DNA of 64,000 nt from Candidatus Methanoperedens sp. (GCA_027460525.1 JAPZAS010000036.1:1-64000); one strand, 5' to 3'; positions 1-8,547 are shown, numbered from the stretch's first letter. The notes: a model not told the origin generated them from the sequence alone. Made by a program: numbers and translations.

Positions 1-1
1 G

Positions 2-193
2 CTGGTGCAGATGGGTCACGAAGTAACCGTCTACTGTCGAACTTACTTCACGCCGTCGCTTCCCGAATACCACGGGATGCGGCTGGTACGACTGCCCACC
101 ATCCGGTCAAAACATCTGGAGACTGTGGTGCACACGCTGCTGAGCAATTATGGATACTGGCTTTGCTCCTCGGGCTGCATATGTACCTTCTGA
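2..193 (+). pseudogene. Glycosyltransferase fragment (DUF1972-like N-terminal region), broken at its 3' end
   Basis: The reading frame is open at the window edge and stops at 193. Residues reading GHEVTVYCR and then RLPTIRSKHLETVVHTLLS resemble the N-terminal region of GT4-type glycosyltransferases of the DUF1972 kind, where the activated-sugar acceptor fold begins. After HTLLS the frame loses similarity and stops within 15 codons, so several hundred residues are missing. Shifting frame near position 142 gives a hydrophobic tail (LWILALLLGLHMYLLIYIGL) ending in TAA at 208-210. That tail looks like the last membrane helix of a different protein. I infer a deletion joining two genes. The family call rests on a short segment. 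Confidence 0.5.
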
Positions 194-211
194 TATACAT
201 AGGCCTCTAAG

Positions 212-1036
212 ATGTTCATACAGGAGAAGATTCCATGGATGGGGGATATATCATTACGAATAAGGGAAGTTGCTGGTTCTGATTATGCCTCATGTAGGAT
301 ACAGAAAGGGCTTTCACTTTCCTTCGGCGATATTGACCTGGCTGAAGAAGGAACAGGGTTCGGAGTCCCCGTACTCAAGTTCGGGCACAAAGCAATTTTT
401 CCGGGCTGTGCTCGCATAACTAAAAACATAGAGAAGGATAAAACCTCATTAACCATTGATTATGACCTCAATCTTTGGGAAAGGATGGCTGTGAAGGGTA
501 AGAAAATAAACAGCAGGACTTTTTACGAGATGAAGGGGTTTCTCTCCTCTTTGCACAGGGAATGTCCTCACCTTCGTAAAATACTCACCCATGCCTCCAG
601 CATCGCAAGGCGCACCTTCGGCATAGTAACGCGATTTGAGGAAATACCTTCTCGCGGCATTGTGCAGGTGCTCTACATAATCCGCGCAGGGAATATCCAT
701 ATCAGCGTGGATACAAGCAGGGTGAAGAAATATAATTGCACAGGGATAATGCTCATGAACGAGCAGGGTGCAAACTATTTTGATAAGTACCGCGATTCAA
801 GCGGATTATCTCTCAAAGGAAATGCGATAGGGACATGGGATGAGACTTTTGCGGACGAGGCATCATTTGAGGATACCAACCACAGACTTGAATTTACATT
901 GCAGAAGGTGGCTGGAGCAAGGATATTCCGGGGAAGGGAACTTGTGCCGGGCAGGCTTGCATGGTCAGGGCTTGCCTATTCGATACCTCCGGATACACCT
1001 AATTTTTCTTATAATATCAGGATGGTATGCAGGTAA
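212..1036 (+). CDS. Conserved hypothetical protein upstream of a B12 radical SAM enzyme
   Basis: A 274-residue soluble protein that I do not recognise. It has no signal peptide or membrane helix, and only scattered cysteines. It ends one base before the ATG of the downstream radical SAM gene, so the two are very probably co-transcribed, and an accessory role with that enzyme is possible. The start is uncertain: 212 has no clear ribosome-binding site, and a second ATG lies at 239. Because the DNA just upstream looks like a deletion junction, the true N-terminus may be lost. A heteropolysaccharide or lipid connection would be guesswork from the glycosyltransferase fragment next door. Confidence 0.6.
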   Translation: MFIQEKIPWMGDISLRIREVAGSDYASCRIQKGLSLSFGDIDLAEEGTGFGVPVLKFGHKAIFPGCARITKNIEKDKTSLTIDYDLNLWERMAVKGKKINSRTFYEMKGFLSSLHRECPHLRKILTHASSIARRTFGIVTRFEEIPSRGIVQVLYIIRAGNIHISVDTSRVKKYNCTGIMLMNEQGANYFDKYRDSSGLSLKGNAIGTWDETFADEASFEDTNHRLEFTLQKVAGARIFRGRELVPGRLAWSGLAYSIPPDTPNFSYNIRMVCR

Positions 1037-1037
1037 A

Positions 1038-2402
1038 ATGACCTCTGTTCTTTTGATATATCCATATTTTAATCCCCCGAACAACAGGTCTATCTTCCGT
1101 TTCCCTCCTCTCGGAGTGGGCTATGTGGCATCCAGTCTCAGGAATGCAGGGTACGATGTTGAAATACTTGACTGCACCTTCATGAACAGAGAGGATGCGA
1201 TGAAGGCTGCCCGTGCTTGTGGCGCAGATGTGGCTGGGATATACTGCATGGTGACAATGCGTGAGGAGTGCATAAGGTTTGCAAGAGCCTTACGGAACAA
1301 GTGTGACCTTCTTGTTGCAGGCGGGCCACTGCCGTCGTGCGATCCCCTTCCCTTTATGGAGGATTTCGATGTTGTGGTCAGGGGAGAAGGGGAAAAGGCA
1401 ATGGCAGAGGTAGTCCGTGCTTATGAAAGCGGCAGCGATTTTGAATCCGTACAGGGAATCGTATGCAGGAGAAAGAACACGATGAGAGGAGAAAAAAGTA
1501 CGGCTGCAATTGTTTTCACAGCCTCAAGAAAATTAGAGGCACATCTTGATGAAATAGCGTTTCCCGCGAGGGATTTACTCCAGAACAACAAATACATCGG
1601 GTATTCGAAGAGAAGGTTCGGGCATGCTACCACCACGATAATCACGACAAGGGGCTGTCCGTTCAGATGCGAGTTCTGCAGCAACGCGGTCTTCGGTATT
1701 TCATATCGTGAGAGGTCGCCTGAGAATGTGCTTCTTGAGGTGGAAGAGGCGCTCTCATATGGATATGACCGCATCCACTTTGCAGATGACGTATTTACGC
1801 TTAACAGGGAAAGAATTCTTAAGTTTTGCGAGGAGATCAGGAAGCGAGAGCTTGATTTCAAATGGGAATGCCTGGGCAGGGTGGACTCCATCGACAGGGA
1901 GATTGCAGCTTTGATGAAGGAGGCGGGTTGCGACAGGATATTCTTCGGGATAGAATCCGGCAATGACAGGATATTGAAGATGATGAAAAAAAAAATCACG
2001 GTAGATAATGCGCGCAGGGCTGTGGAGGCTGCCCATTCGGCTGGGATTCGCACGGGGGCTTTTTTCATTCTCTGTTATCCCGGGGAGACCGATGACACAG
2101 TGCTCGATACTTTAAGTTTTTCCACATCCCTTCCTCTTGATTACCTTTCATTCACAGTGCCCTATCCACTGCCCGGTACTCTCCTTTATGAGAGGGTGAA
2201 GCACAGGATTAAAAAGGAATGGAAAGTCCCGGAGGGTATTTGGGACCATGTGCTTATCTATGACGATGAATTCTCCGAGATAAAAATGAATTTTGCGATT
2301 CTTAAAGGGCAGGCGCAGTTCGGGATGAGAAGGAAATTAGGGAGCTTTGCTGTGAAACCTTTTGAGATGCTGACGGATGCTGTTTTTAGGGTTATGAAGT
2401 AG
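1038..2402 (+). CDS. B12-binding radical SAM protein
   Basis: A 454-residue enzyme with an N-terminal cobalamin-binding Rossmann-type domain (residues about 1-150, beginning SVLLIYPYFNPP with a PPLGVGYVASSLR segment typical of the family). The radical SAM domain follows, with the CxxxCxxC cluster motif TRGCPFRCEFCSN near residues 203-213. GIESGNDRILKMMKKK and GAFFILCYPGET are further family signatures. Members catalyse radical methylations or rearrangements in lipid, hopanoid or natural-product pathways; the substrate cannot be read from sequence. The ATG at 1038 is chosen because it follows the upstream stop (1034-1036) by one base and begins exactly at the conserved domain. An in-frame extension back to 840 overlaps the upstream gene and is rejected. 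Confidence 0.88.
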   Translation: MTSVLLIYPYFNPPNNRSIFRFPPLGVGYVASSLRNAGYDVEILDCTFMNREDAMKAARACGADVAGIYCMVTMREECIRFARALRNKCDLLVAGGPLPSCDPLPFMEDFDVVVRGEGEKAMAEVVRAYESGSDFESVQGIVCRRKNTMRGEKSTAAIVFTASRKLEAHLDEIAFPARDLLQNNKYIGYSKRRFGHATTTIITTRGCPFRCEFCSNAVFGISYRERSPENVLLEVEEALSYGYDRIHFADDVFTLNRERILKFCEEIRKRELDFKWECLGRVDSIDREIAALMKEAGCDRIFFGIESGNDRILKMMKKKITVDNARRAVEAAHSAGIRTGAFFILCYPGETDDTVLDTLSFSTSLPLDYLSFTVPYPLPGTLLYERVKHRIKKEWKVPEGIWDHVLIYDDEFSEIKMNFAILKGQAQFGMRRKLGSFAVKPFEMLTDAVFRVMK

Positions 2403-2507
2403 GAATGCGCATATCGGGTTCTTTGACAATATACCAAAAACTCATATACGTTACAATCGGTAAACTGGGCTATTGAGAGTTTGAAGATGCGATTAGTGGT
2501 GTTTTAA

Positions 2508-2828
2508 ATGGTGATTTTGGATCCGTGCGTCCGGCTGAAGACGATTCAGAAGCAGCTTATCCCTGCAATCATTAACAGTGCCAGGTTTGAAATTGAGACT
2601 CTGGACATCAGAGCAGCCATTGAGAAAAATCTGCCCGCTCTCGAAGAAGATTGCTACGAGCTTGCGGATAGATGCGAGAAGGCTTTCCCGGAGTGCGGGA
2701 AGGAAATTGAGCTGTGCAGAAAGGAAAGGATAAAGGAACTGTTCCAGGATGCCAGGGATAAGCTCGAAAAGATATGGGAAGAGAAGGAGAAGAAGAAAGA
2801 GGCGCAGGAAGCTGAAGCTGCTCAATGA
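2508..2828 (+). CDS. Small hypothetical protein with C-terminal charged coiled coil
   Basis: A 106-residue protein of unknown function. The first 45 residues are mixed and the rest is strongly helical and charged, ending in an uninterrupted Glu/Lys/Ala stretch (about residues 75-106) that should form a long helix or coiled coil. Four cysteines (CYELADRC, ECGKEIELC) could bind metal or form disulfides. It sits alone between the radical SAM gene and gatCAB, with about 100 bp on either side. The coding bias and length against an antisense open frame of similar size favour this strand. Confidence 0.55.
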   Translation: MVILDPCVRLKTIQKQLIPAIINSARFEIETLDIRAAIEKNLPALEEDCYELADRCEKAFPECGKEIELCRKERIKELFQDARDKLEKIWEEKEKKKEAQEAEAAQ

Positions 2829-2887
2829 GAAAGAGCCGGGAGGGATAGGGTTAAAGATTGTGAGGAGGAAAAAGGAGGCGTAAAGAT

Positions 2888-2910
2888 GGAACCGCGGATG
2901 AACGCAGATT
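2888..2910 (+). repeat. Single copy of a dispersed 'aaccgcggatgaacgcagat' repeat unit
   Basis: The intergenic string ggaaccgcggatgaacgcag resembles the short phrase (variants of gaaccgcagatgaacgcaga) that recurs in intergenic DNA of many archaeal and bacterial genomes. It lies in the gatC upstream region, just before the probable TATA box (tttatatgg near 2915). One copy in this window proves nothing by itself; identification comes from recall of the motif. Confidence 0.4.
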
Positions 2911-2963
2911 TAATGTTTATATGGTAAGGCTTATTACACTTAATTCAAATTGCAGAGAGCATT

Positions 2964-3254
2964 ATGATATCCAAAAAAGACCTTGAGCACATAGCATGGT
3001 TATCCCGCCTTGAATTAAGCGAGGAAGACAAGGAAAAATACACGCCCAAACTTAATTCGGTTCTTGATTATTTCGGGGAGCTTGATGAGGTAGATACGGA
3101 AGGTGTTGAACCTGCATACCACATCCTGCCGATGAACAATGTTTTCAGGGACGATGTTGAAAATGTCCCCACACGCTCGCTGCCGCAGGAGGAAGTGCTT
3201 TCCAATGCCCCGAAAAAGCAGGATGGTTTCTTCAAAGCTCCAAGGATGATGTAA
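2964..3254 (+). CDS. gatC: Asp-tRNA(Asn)/Glu-tRNA(Gln) amidotransferase subunit C
   Basis: A 96-residue subunit of the GatCAB complex, which amidates Glu-tRNA(Gln) and/or Asp-tRNA(Asn) made by non-discriminating synthetases. The N-terminal helix (EHIAWLSRLELSEEDKEKY) and the C-terminal extended segment with the DDVE/P-x-R pattern match GatC, which wraps round GatA and stabilises it. Length is normal for the family. It is first in a gatC-gatA-gatB operon with end-to-start spacing of zero. A TATA-like element near 2915-2923 lies about 45 bp upstream. Confidence 0.95.
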   Translation: MISKKDLEHIAWLSRLELSEEDKEKYTPKLNSVLDYFGELDEVDTEGVEPAYHILPMNNVFRDDVENVPTRSLPQEEVLSNAPKKQDGFFKAPRMM

Positions 3255-4673
3255 ATGGTAAGTATCAATGAGCTGAAAGAAAGAATCCATGCCGAGTCTT
3301 CTCTCGAAATTGTTCTTGAGTATTTTGAGAAGATAGAATCCAGCAGACTGAATGCCTTTATCACCCAGGCAAAAGAAAGTGCGCTTTCCCGTGCCAGGGA
3401 AATAGATTCAGAAGGTCATGATGGAGCCCTTGCAGGCATACCTGTGGCAATCAAGGACAATATTTCCACAAAAGGTATCCAGACCACCTGTGCCTCAAAG
3501 ATTCTGACAGGCTATGTCCCTCCATACGATGCCCATGTTATCGAGAGGCTAAAAGAAGCTGGCGCAGTGATTATAGGCAAGACAAATATGGACGAGTTTG
3601 CCATGGGTACCTCTACTGAGACAAGTTTCTACGGTGCTACAAGGAACCCGTGGAACCTGGATAGGGTGCCAGGGGGGTCTTCCGGAGGCAGCGCAGCAGT
3701 AGTTGCAGGAGGAGAAGCGCCGCTTGCCCTCGGTTCCGATACAGGCGGCTCTGTCCGCTGCCCTGCTTCGTTCTGCGGCATTGTCGGATTAAAACCAACA
3801 TACGGCGTTGTATCCCGCTATGGGCTTATCGCCTATGCCAACTCACTTGAGCAGATAGGACCGTTTGCCACGAATGTCCGCGACCTTGCAGCGCTTTTTG
3901 ATGTAATCTCTGGTTACGACCCTCGCGACTCCACATCCGTAGCGCGAGAAACAAATTATTCGTCAGCATTAAGAAACGATGTAACTGGTTTAAAAATAGG
4001 GGTGCCTGAAGAATATTTTGGGGAAGGAACGGATGAAAATGTGGAAAAAGCTGTCTGGGATGCGATTCATACGCTTGAAGACCTCGGAGCAAGCCGAATG
4101 AAAGTAAAGATGCCACATACGAAATATGCACTTTCTGCATATTACATAATAGCCATGAGCGAAGCCTCTTCCAACCTTGCGCGCTTTGACGGCATGAGAT
4201 ACGGTCTCAGGACTGAGGATTCGGACTGGCATACCACATTCTCGCAGGCGAGGGCAGCAGGGTTTGGAGACGAAGTAAAGCGAAGGATTCTTTTAGGCAC
4301 ATACGCACTCTCTGCAGGGTATCATGACAAGTATTATTTAAAAGCCCTGAAGGTAAGAACTCTAATAAAGCAGGATTTTGAGCGCGCATTCAGGGATGCG
4401 GATGTCCTTATCACGCCCACAATGCCTTATCCTGCATTCAAACTCGGGGAAAAAATAGATGACCCGCTCTCGCTGTATCTCGCAGATGTGGATACCGTGC
4501 CCATAAACCTTGCCGGCGTTCCCTCTATTTCAGTGCCGTGCGGCTTTTCAGAAGGGCTTCCAATCGGGATGCAGATAATCGGGAAGCATTTTGATGAAAC
4601 CACGATATTGCGCACTGCTTATACGTTTGAAGAGAATACGGATTTCCATACCAGAAGACCGGAGGGATTGTAA
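3255..4673 (+). CDS. gatA: Asp-tRNA(Asn)/Glu-tRNA(Gln) amidotransferase subunit A
   Basis: A 472-residue amidase-signature enzyme that releases ammonia from glutamine for the GatB reaction. The amidase signature [14 protein letters not shown] is followed by the catalytic serine region [16 protein letters not shown]. The catalytic lysine lies in [12 protein letters not shown], completing the Ser-cisSer-Lys triad. [14 protein letters not shown] and a C-terminal [11 protein letters not shown] segment are typical. The ATG immediately follows the gatC stop and the gene overlaps gatB by one base (TAATG), implying translational coupling. No irregularities seen. Confidence 0.97.
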   Translation: MVSINELKERIHAESSLEIVLEYFEKIESSRLNAFITQAKESALSRAREIDSEGHDGALAGIPVAIKDNISTKGIQTTCASKILTGYVPPYDAHVIERLKEAGAVIIGKTNMDEFAMGTSTETSFYGATRNPWNLDRVPGGSSGGSAAVVAGGEAPLALGSDTGGSVRCPASFCGIVGLKPTYGVVSRYGLIAYANSLEQIGPFATNVRDLAALFDVISGYDPRDSTSVARETNYSSALRNDVTGLKIGVPEEYFGEGTDENVEKAVWDAIHTLEDLGASRMKVKMPHTKYALSAYYIIAMSEASSNLARFDGMRYGLRTEDSDWHTTFSQARAAGFGDEVKRRILLGTYALSAGYHDKYYLKALKVRTLIKQDFERAFRDADVLITPTMPYPAFKLGEKIDDPLSLYLADVDTVPINLAGVPSISVPCGFSEGLPIGMQIIGKHFDETTILRTAYTFEENTDFHTRRPEGL

Positions 4674-6256
4674 TGTATGAAAATCCTGACGGCGTGAAAA
4701 TCGGGCTTGAGGTGCACGTGCAGTTGAACAAACTCAGGACCAAGGTATTCTGCGGATGTACCACCGATTATCACAACGACCCACCTAACTCCCATGTGTG
4801 CCCTGTGTGCCTGGGGCTTCCCGGCGCCATGCCTGTGATAAATAAAAAGGCAGTGGAAGCAGCCATAAAAGTTGGACTGGCTCTCCGCTGCAAGATAGAG
4901 GAGCATACGCAGTTTTATCGAAAGAACTACTATTATCCCGACCTTCCGAAAGGCTTCCAGATAACGCAGTATGATTTCCCGATTTCAAGCCAGGGCTATA
5001 TCACCATAGAGGGCGAGGGCGGGGAACATACAGTCAGGATTACACGTGCCCATCTGGAAGAAGACCCGGGAAGGCTTGTGCATGAGGGCACAATCGAGAA
5101 ATCAAAGTATACGCTTATCGATTACAACCGCTCAGGAATGGCGCTTCTTGAGGTTGTGAGCGAGCCAGACCTCAGGAGCCCGAAAGAGGCGCGGCGATAT
5201 CTCGACAAGCTTCGAAACATACTTGAATATCTCGACGTTTTCGACGGCAATCTTGAAGGCGCCTTGCGTGTGGATGCCAATATCTCCATAATGGGAGGGC
5301 AGCGCGCCGAGATCAAGAATATAAGCTCGCATAAAGGGGCAGAGCGGGCGCTGCTGTATGAAATCGTGAGGCAGAAGAACGTGCTGCGCCGCGGCGGCGT
5401 TGTGGTGCTGGAGACGCGCCATTTTGATGAGGCGCGGGAGATCACACTTTCCATGCGTTCTAAGGAAGAGGCGCACGACTACCGCTATTTCCCTGAGCCT
5501 GACCTCGTGCCCCTCAAGATTTCAGGATGGGCGCCCGCGATAAAGGAGACGCTGCCAGAGCTGCCGGATGCGAGGCGGATGAGGTTTGTGGAGCAGTATG
5601 GGATTATGGATGACCATGCCAAGGCGCTGACATCTGAGATTAGGCTGGCAGAATTTTATGAAGATGTAGCAAAGAGAGCAGCCCCCAAAATGGCTGCCGT
5701 GTGGATATGCGATGTGCTGAAAGGCGAATTGAATTACCGTGATGCATCTTTTAATGTCTACAAAGAGCCACCGAATTGTTGGAATTGCGGCAAAAGAATG
5801 TTCTTGGAAAATGATAGATTTAATTGTGCATGTGGGGCATTTAGGGATAAAAATAATATTTTTATTATTCGAACACAAAAACCAGAAACCCCTGAGCGTG
5901 AACTAACATCAAAAGATATGTTAGATATACTTGATTTCTTGTTAAACAATAAAATCTCAGAAGATGGTGCAGTAGAAACCATAAGAGCCATTCTTGAGAA
6001 AGCCATACCGAAAGTGCCATCGAAGGAAAAAGTTAGTGAAATAGTTAAAGAAAAGGGATTGCTAAAAGTGGAAGGGAACATCGTGGAGACCGCGGCGCTT
6101 GAGGCGATAAAGGAGAACCCACAGGCTGTGGCTGATTACAGAGCCGGAAAGGAAAAGGCGCTCAACTCGCTTGTGGGCGCGGTGATGAAGAAGACAAAGG
6201 GCAGGGCAGATGCGCGGGCGGCGAGGGAAGTGCTGCTGGGGAAGCTGGGAAAGTAA
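4673..6256 (+). CDS. gatB: Asp-tRNA(Asn)/Glu-tRNA(Gln) amidotransferase subunit B with an inserted cysteine cluster
   Basis: A 527-residue GatB, about 30-50 longer than usual. The catalytic cradle domain (residues 1-300; KIGLEVHVQLN, HVCPVCLGLPG, YPDLPKGFQITQYDFP) activates the aminoacyl-tRNA and amidates it. The C-terminal helical/YqeY-like tail (GKEKALNSLVGAVMKKTKGRAD) binds tRNA. Between WICDVLKGELNYRD and the tail is an extra segment of about 40 residues with C369-x2-C372 and C385-x-C387, which looks like a small zinc knuckle. From roughly 5740 to 6065 the DNA is conspicuously AT-rich, with codon use unlike the rest of the gene, so this part may have been acquired by recombination. The core function is secure. 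Confidence 0.95.
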   Translation: MYENPDGVKIGLEVHVQLNKLRTKVFCGCTTDYHNDPPNSHVCPVCLGLPGAMPVINKKAVEAAIKVGLALRCKIEEHTQFYRKNYYYPDLPKGFQITQYDFPISSQGYITIEGEGGEHTVRITRAHLEEDPGRLVHEGTIEKSKYTLIDYNRSGMALLEVVSEPDLRSPKEARRYLDKLRNILEYLDVFDGNLEGALRVDANISIMGGQRAEIKNISSHKGAERALLYEIVRQKNVLRRGGVVVLETRHFDEAREITLSMRSKEEAHDYRYFPEPDLVPLKISGWAPAIKETLPELPDARRMRFVEQYGIMDDHAKALTSEIRLAEFYEDVAKRAAPKMAAVWICDVLKGELNYRDASFNVYKEPPNCWNCGKRMFLENDRFNCACGAFRDKNNIFIIRTQKPETPERELTSKDMLDILDFLLNNKISEDGAVETIRAILEKAIPKVPSKEKVSEIVKEKGLLKVEGNIVETAALEAIKENPQAVADYRAGKEKALNSLVGAVMKKTKGRADARAAREVLLGKLGK

Positions 6257-6351
6257 TTTTTTTGTTCTCAAGACAATGAATAGAGTGGATATAGATTTAA
6301 GATTGAAATACCAATGAGTCGTTATTATAATAGTTTACGAGATGGTAACTA

Positions 6352-7533
6352 ATGTTTGGGAATGCACGCTCTTCTGTGATTAAATTTTTTGATTATTTAG
6401 AGAAGAATCCAAGTGATGCAGTTTCGTTTTATGCACTTTTTTTTGGCTTAATGACCCTATTGATAGCTTCAAAAAAGGATACTAATGTAGATCTAGGATT
6501 GCTGTATGTTTTGGGTATTGTTTCGATTATCGCAGGTTTTGTTTTTGGACTGGATATTATTTTGCGTAAAAAATTTAAAAATAAATTTTTAACAAATAAA
6601 ATTGATTTTATGGTGAATATTTTATTTATTATAATATTTATTCCACAATTAATTAGATCAAATTCTAAGTCCGTTTCGTTTATCTTGATGTTAATAATAG
6701 TTGTGTATTCATTACGTGTTGTACTTTTTTCCTATTTTATGTTCGCATGGAGATTAAATAAGTCATCGGAAGAAGATAAAAAATTCAATGCATCAACTTA
6801 TTCATTTGTATTTACATTATTCCCTTTATTAACTTCTTCGAGTATTGATTTTTTGTTTTTTAAAGTTTTCATACTTTTCTTGGCTTATGGTATTTATTAT
6901 TTGGTAAGGGAAAGATATTTACCTGAATCTATTAAATCCTCTATGGAGGGAAATATAACTTATAAAAAAAGTGTTTTTTCAGAAGTTTGGAGTATGGGTC
7001 TTTTGGTTATGTATATTATATTATTAATGTTTTTATTGTTTTATTTTAATGTCTTAGTAGTTTCTGAAACCCAGCCCACTCTCTATTATTTTTATTCCAC
7101 TGCAGCGCAAGTATTTGCGGCGCTTCTTGGGATTGTTGTAATGTTTAGCATATTAATTTTGCAAAAAGAAGAAAAACAGCATGCTGATAGGAGAAGAATC
7201 TTAAAAAAGGGACTTAAAGGATTTACGATATTATATATCATAATCATAGTTTTATCCATCACTGGAATTGTAATAAAAGACACTATTAATTTCAATCCAA
7301 TAGAAAAAATGCCCGATATGCCTAATCTTAGTGTATTTAGGGATGTATTAAATGTGGGGATTTTTGAATTAATATTCTTAATGATCCCAGTAGCGTTATT
7401 ATATCTTTACGCAATGATATCTTCATTTTTAAACTGGGAAGCTACATTTGAAATTAAGCAAGGTCAAAAAATCCTTTCAGATACAATTAAAGAAGCCAGT
7501 GGAGCAGATACGATCAAAATAGAAGTTAAATAG
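6352..7533 (+). CDS. AT-rich polytopic membrane protein, unknown function
   Basis: A 393-residue protein with about nine or ten hydrophobic segments (for example LIIVVYSLRVVLFSYFMFAW and VFAALLGIVVMFSILILQ) separated by short charged loops, and a short cytoplasmic-type C-terminal tail. I do not recognise a family. Base composition is far more AT-rich than the surrounding genes and resembles the AT-rich tract within gatB just upstream, suggesting recent transfer. The ATG at 6352 is followed directly by hydrophobic sequence. There is no partner gene close enough to suggest an operon. Confidence 0.6.
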   Translation: MFGNARSSVIKFFDYLEKNPSDAVSFYALFFGLMTLLIASKKDTNVDLGLLYVLGIVSIIAGFVFGLDIILRKKFKNKFLTNKIDFMVNILFIIIFIPQLIRSNSKSVSFILMLIIVVYSLRVVLFSYFMFAWRLNKSSEEDKKFNASTYSFVFTLFPLLTSSSIDFLFFKVFILFLAYGIYYLVRERYLPESIKSSMEGNITYKKSVFSEVWSMGLLVMYIILLMFLLFYFNVLVVSETQPTLYYFYSTAAQVFAALLGIVVMFSILILQKEEKQHADRRRILKKGLKGFTILYIIIIVLSITGIVIKDTINFNPIEKMPDMPNLSVFRDVLNVGIFELIFLMIPVALLYLYAMISSFLNWEATFEIKQGQKILSDTIKEASGADTIKIEVK

Positions 7534-7580
7534 AATTTATCCTAGGTCATCCAATATTAACCTTTTCTTTTTTTGGTATT

Positions 7581-7655
7581 GCGCCGCCCCTCTTCTGCAA
7601 ACTCCCGCTGGCACAGCCGCACTCGCCGACGGCGCCGCCGAGCCACGCATCGCCA
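7581..7655. repeat. GC-rich interspersed repeat, copy A (upstream of the TumA/TumE-like pair)
   Basis: A GC-rich block in AT-rich intergenic DNA. Positions 7606-7635 are identical over 30 bp to 8455-8484; the shared core contains gcacagccgcactcgcc and the near-palindrome cgccgacggcg. The two copies lie in direct orientation and bracket the toxin-antitoxin pair at 7718-8405. Similarity outside the core is loose (gcgcc...cctc...caaac). It looks like a dispersed genomic repeat rather than coding DNA. Confidence 0.75.
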
Positions 7656-7717
7656 GCAATGTTCCAATTTTATTCAAGCAACCTTTATAACGTTAAAAGC
7701 CAATGCATATTACAGTT

Positions 7718-8035
7718 ATGTCCTCCGAATACGTGAAAGCCATAAATTCCCAACTCTCCCACGGTCTTGAGTTCGAGAAAAAATATATAGAGTCCACTAT
7801 AAATAAAATGTTAAAGGTAGAGCTGGGCATGGTCAAGCGCGAGCTCAAGCAGTTCAAGAACTCGCTTGCTGATTTTGAAAAACGCCACAAAATGAGCTCA
7901 GACGAATTTTACGAGAAATTCAAGGCAGGCAAACTTGGGGATGACAGGGAATACCTAAAATGGTATGCTTATAAGGATACATTCAACAAGCTCATGGAAC
8001 GGTTAAAGGAGATTGAAAAGGTAGTTCATGCTTGA
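7718..8035 (+). CDS. TumA-like antitoxin candidate
   Basis: A helical, charged protein of about 105 residues (YVKAINSQLSHGLEFEKKYIES near the N-terminus). It precedes and overlaps by 8 bp a DUF6516/TumE-type gene. In known TumE-TumA loci the partner is a small helical protein, so an antitoxin role is inferred mainly from position. An upstream ATG at 7703 would add five residues. A TATA-like element (cctttataac, near 7681-7690) is better spaced for a short-leader transcript starting translation at 7718. No DNA-binding fold is obvious, so it may neutralise by direct binding. Confidence 0.6.
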   Translation: MSSEYVKAINSQLSHGLEFEKKYIESTINKMLKVELGMVKRELKQFKNSLADFEKRHKMSSDEFYEKFKAGKLGDDREYLKWYAYKDTFNKLMERLKEIEKVVHA

Positions 8036-8405
8036 GAACTTCCTTGCTGATCTCAAGGCATCTTTAACCGCATCTCCGATTGTTAAGGATATTGAGATAC
8101 TTGATGAATTCATCACCTCTGTTTCTGGATTTTTGGATTGCAGGGTTCTGATGATTGATGGGTCAGAACTATTTGTTTCTGAATATATCACTATTCTTAA
8201 GGACAGGATAAAACGCGATAAATATTCGTATCATCTCCAAAAAAATGATGAACTTATAATAAGATGGGACAATGCGCCTCATCATAGAGAAGTTTCCACT
8301 TTTCCAGACCATGTGCACAGGAAAGATGGAGTTCATGAGTCAAAAGAGATGACCGCGGAAGATATACTGGAAGAGCTTTCAGTGATAGTTCAGGAAGGAT
8401 TTTAA
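8028..8405 (+). CDS. TumE/DUF6516-family toxin-like protein
   Basis: A 125-residue protein. The segment KYSYHLQKNDELIIRWDNAPHHREVSTFPDH matches the hallmark of the DUF6516/TumE family (Y-H-x-Q, RWDNAPHH, and a P-x-H-x-H at the end). This conserved histidine/aspartate patch is thought to be the toxic active site. The N-terminal part (CRVLMIDGSELFVSEYI) is the usual first beta-rich half. The start overlaps the upstream gene by 8 bp, typical of toxin-antitoxin operons. The 30-bp direct repeats on both sides suggest the pair moved or was inserted as a unit. Length is normal, with no sign of decay. Confidence 0.72.
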   Translation: MLENFLADLKASLTASPIVKDIEILDEFITSVSGFLDCRVLMIDGSELFVSEYITILKDRIKRDKYSYHLQKNDELIIRWDNAPHHREVSTFPDHVHRKDGVHESKEMTAEDILEELSVIVQEGF

Positions 8406-8429
8406 GAAATAATAAACTCCTATTCGGTC

Positions 8430-8495
8430 GCGCCTCCCTCCCTCACACAACCCACGCTGGCACAGCCGCACTCGCCGACGGCGCTCCCGAAGCGC
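8430..8495. repeat. GC-rich interspersed repeat, copy B (downstream of the TumA/TumE-like pair)
   Basis: Second copy of the GC-rich element. Positions 8455-8484 are identical to 7606-7635. It lies between the end of the TumE-like gene (8405) and the AbrB promoter, in the same orientation as copy A. A more diverged GC-rich block at 29481-29541, on the opposite strand, shares agccgcac, gcgcctcc and a cggcgc end and may be a third, degraded copy. Confidence 0.75.
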
Positions 8496-8547
8496 TCACA
8501 TCTTCTTCTCAAGCTCGGTAGGAGTTATTGCTGCTTTCTCTACGCCG

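Noticed and set aside
840-1037. Extended N-terminus of the radical SAM gene back to 840
   Set aside because: The extra 66 residues are the alternative frame of the upstream gene; the conserved domain starts at 1038.
1421-2068. Antisense open frame (215 codons) over the radical SAM gene
   Set aside because: It mirrors conserved radical SAM coding sequence and has low-complexity serine-rich composition.
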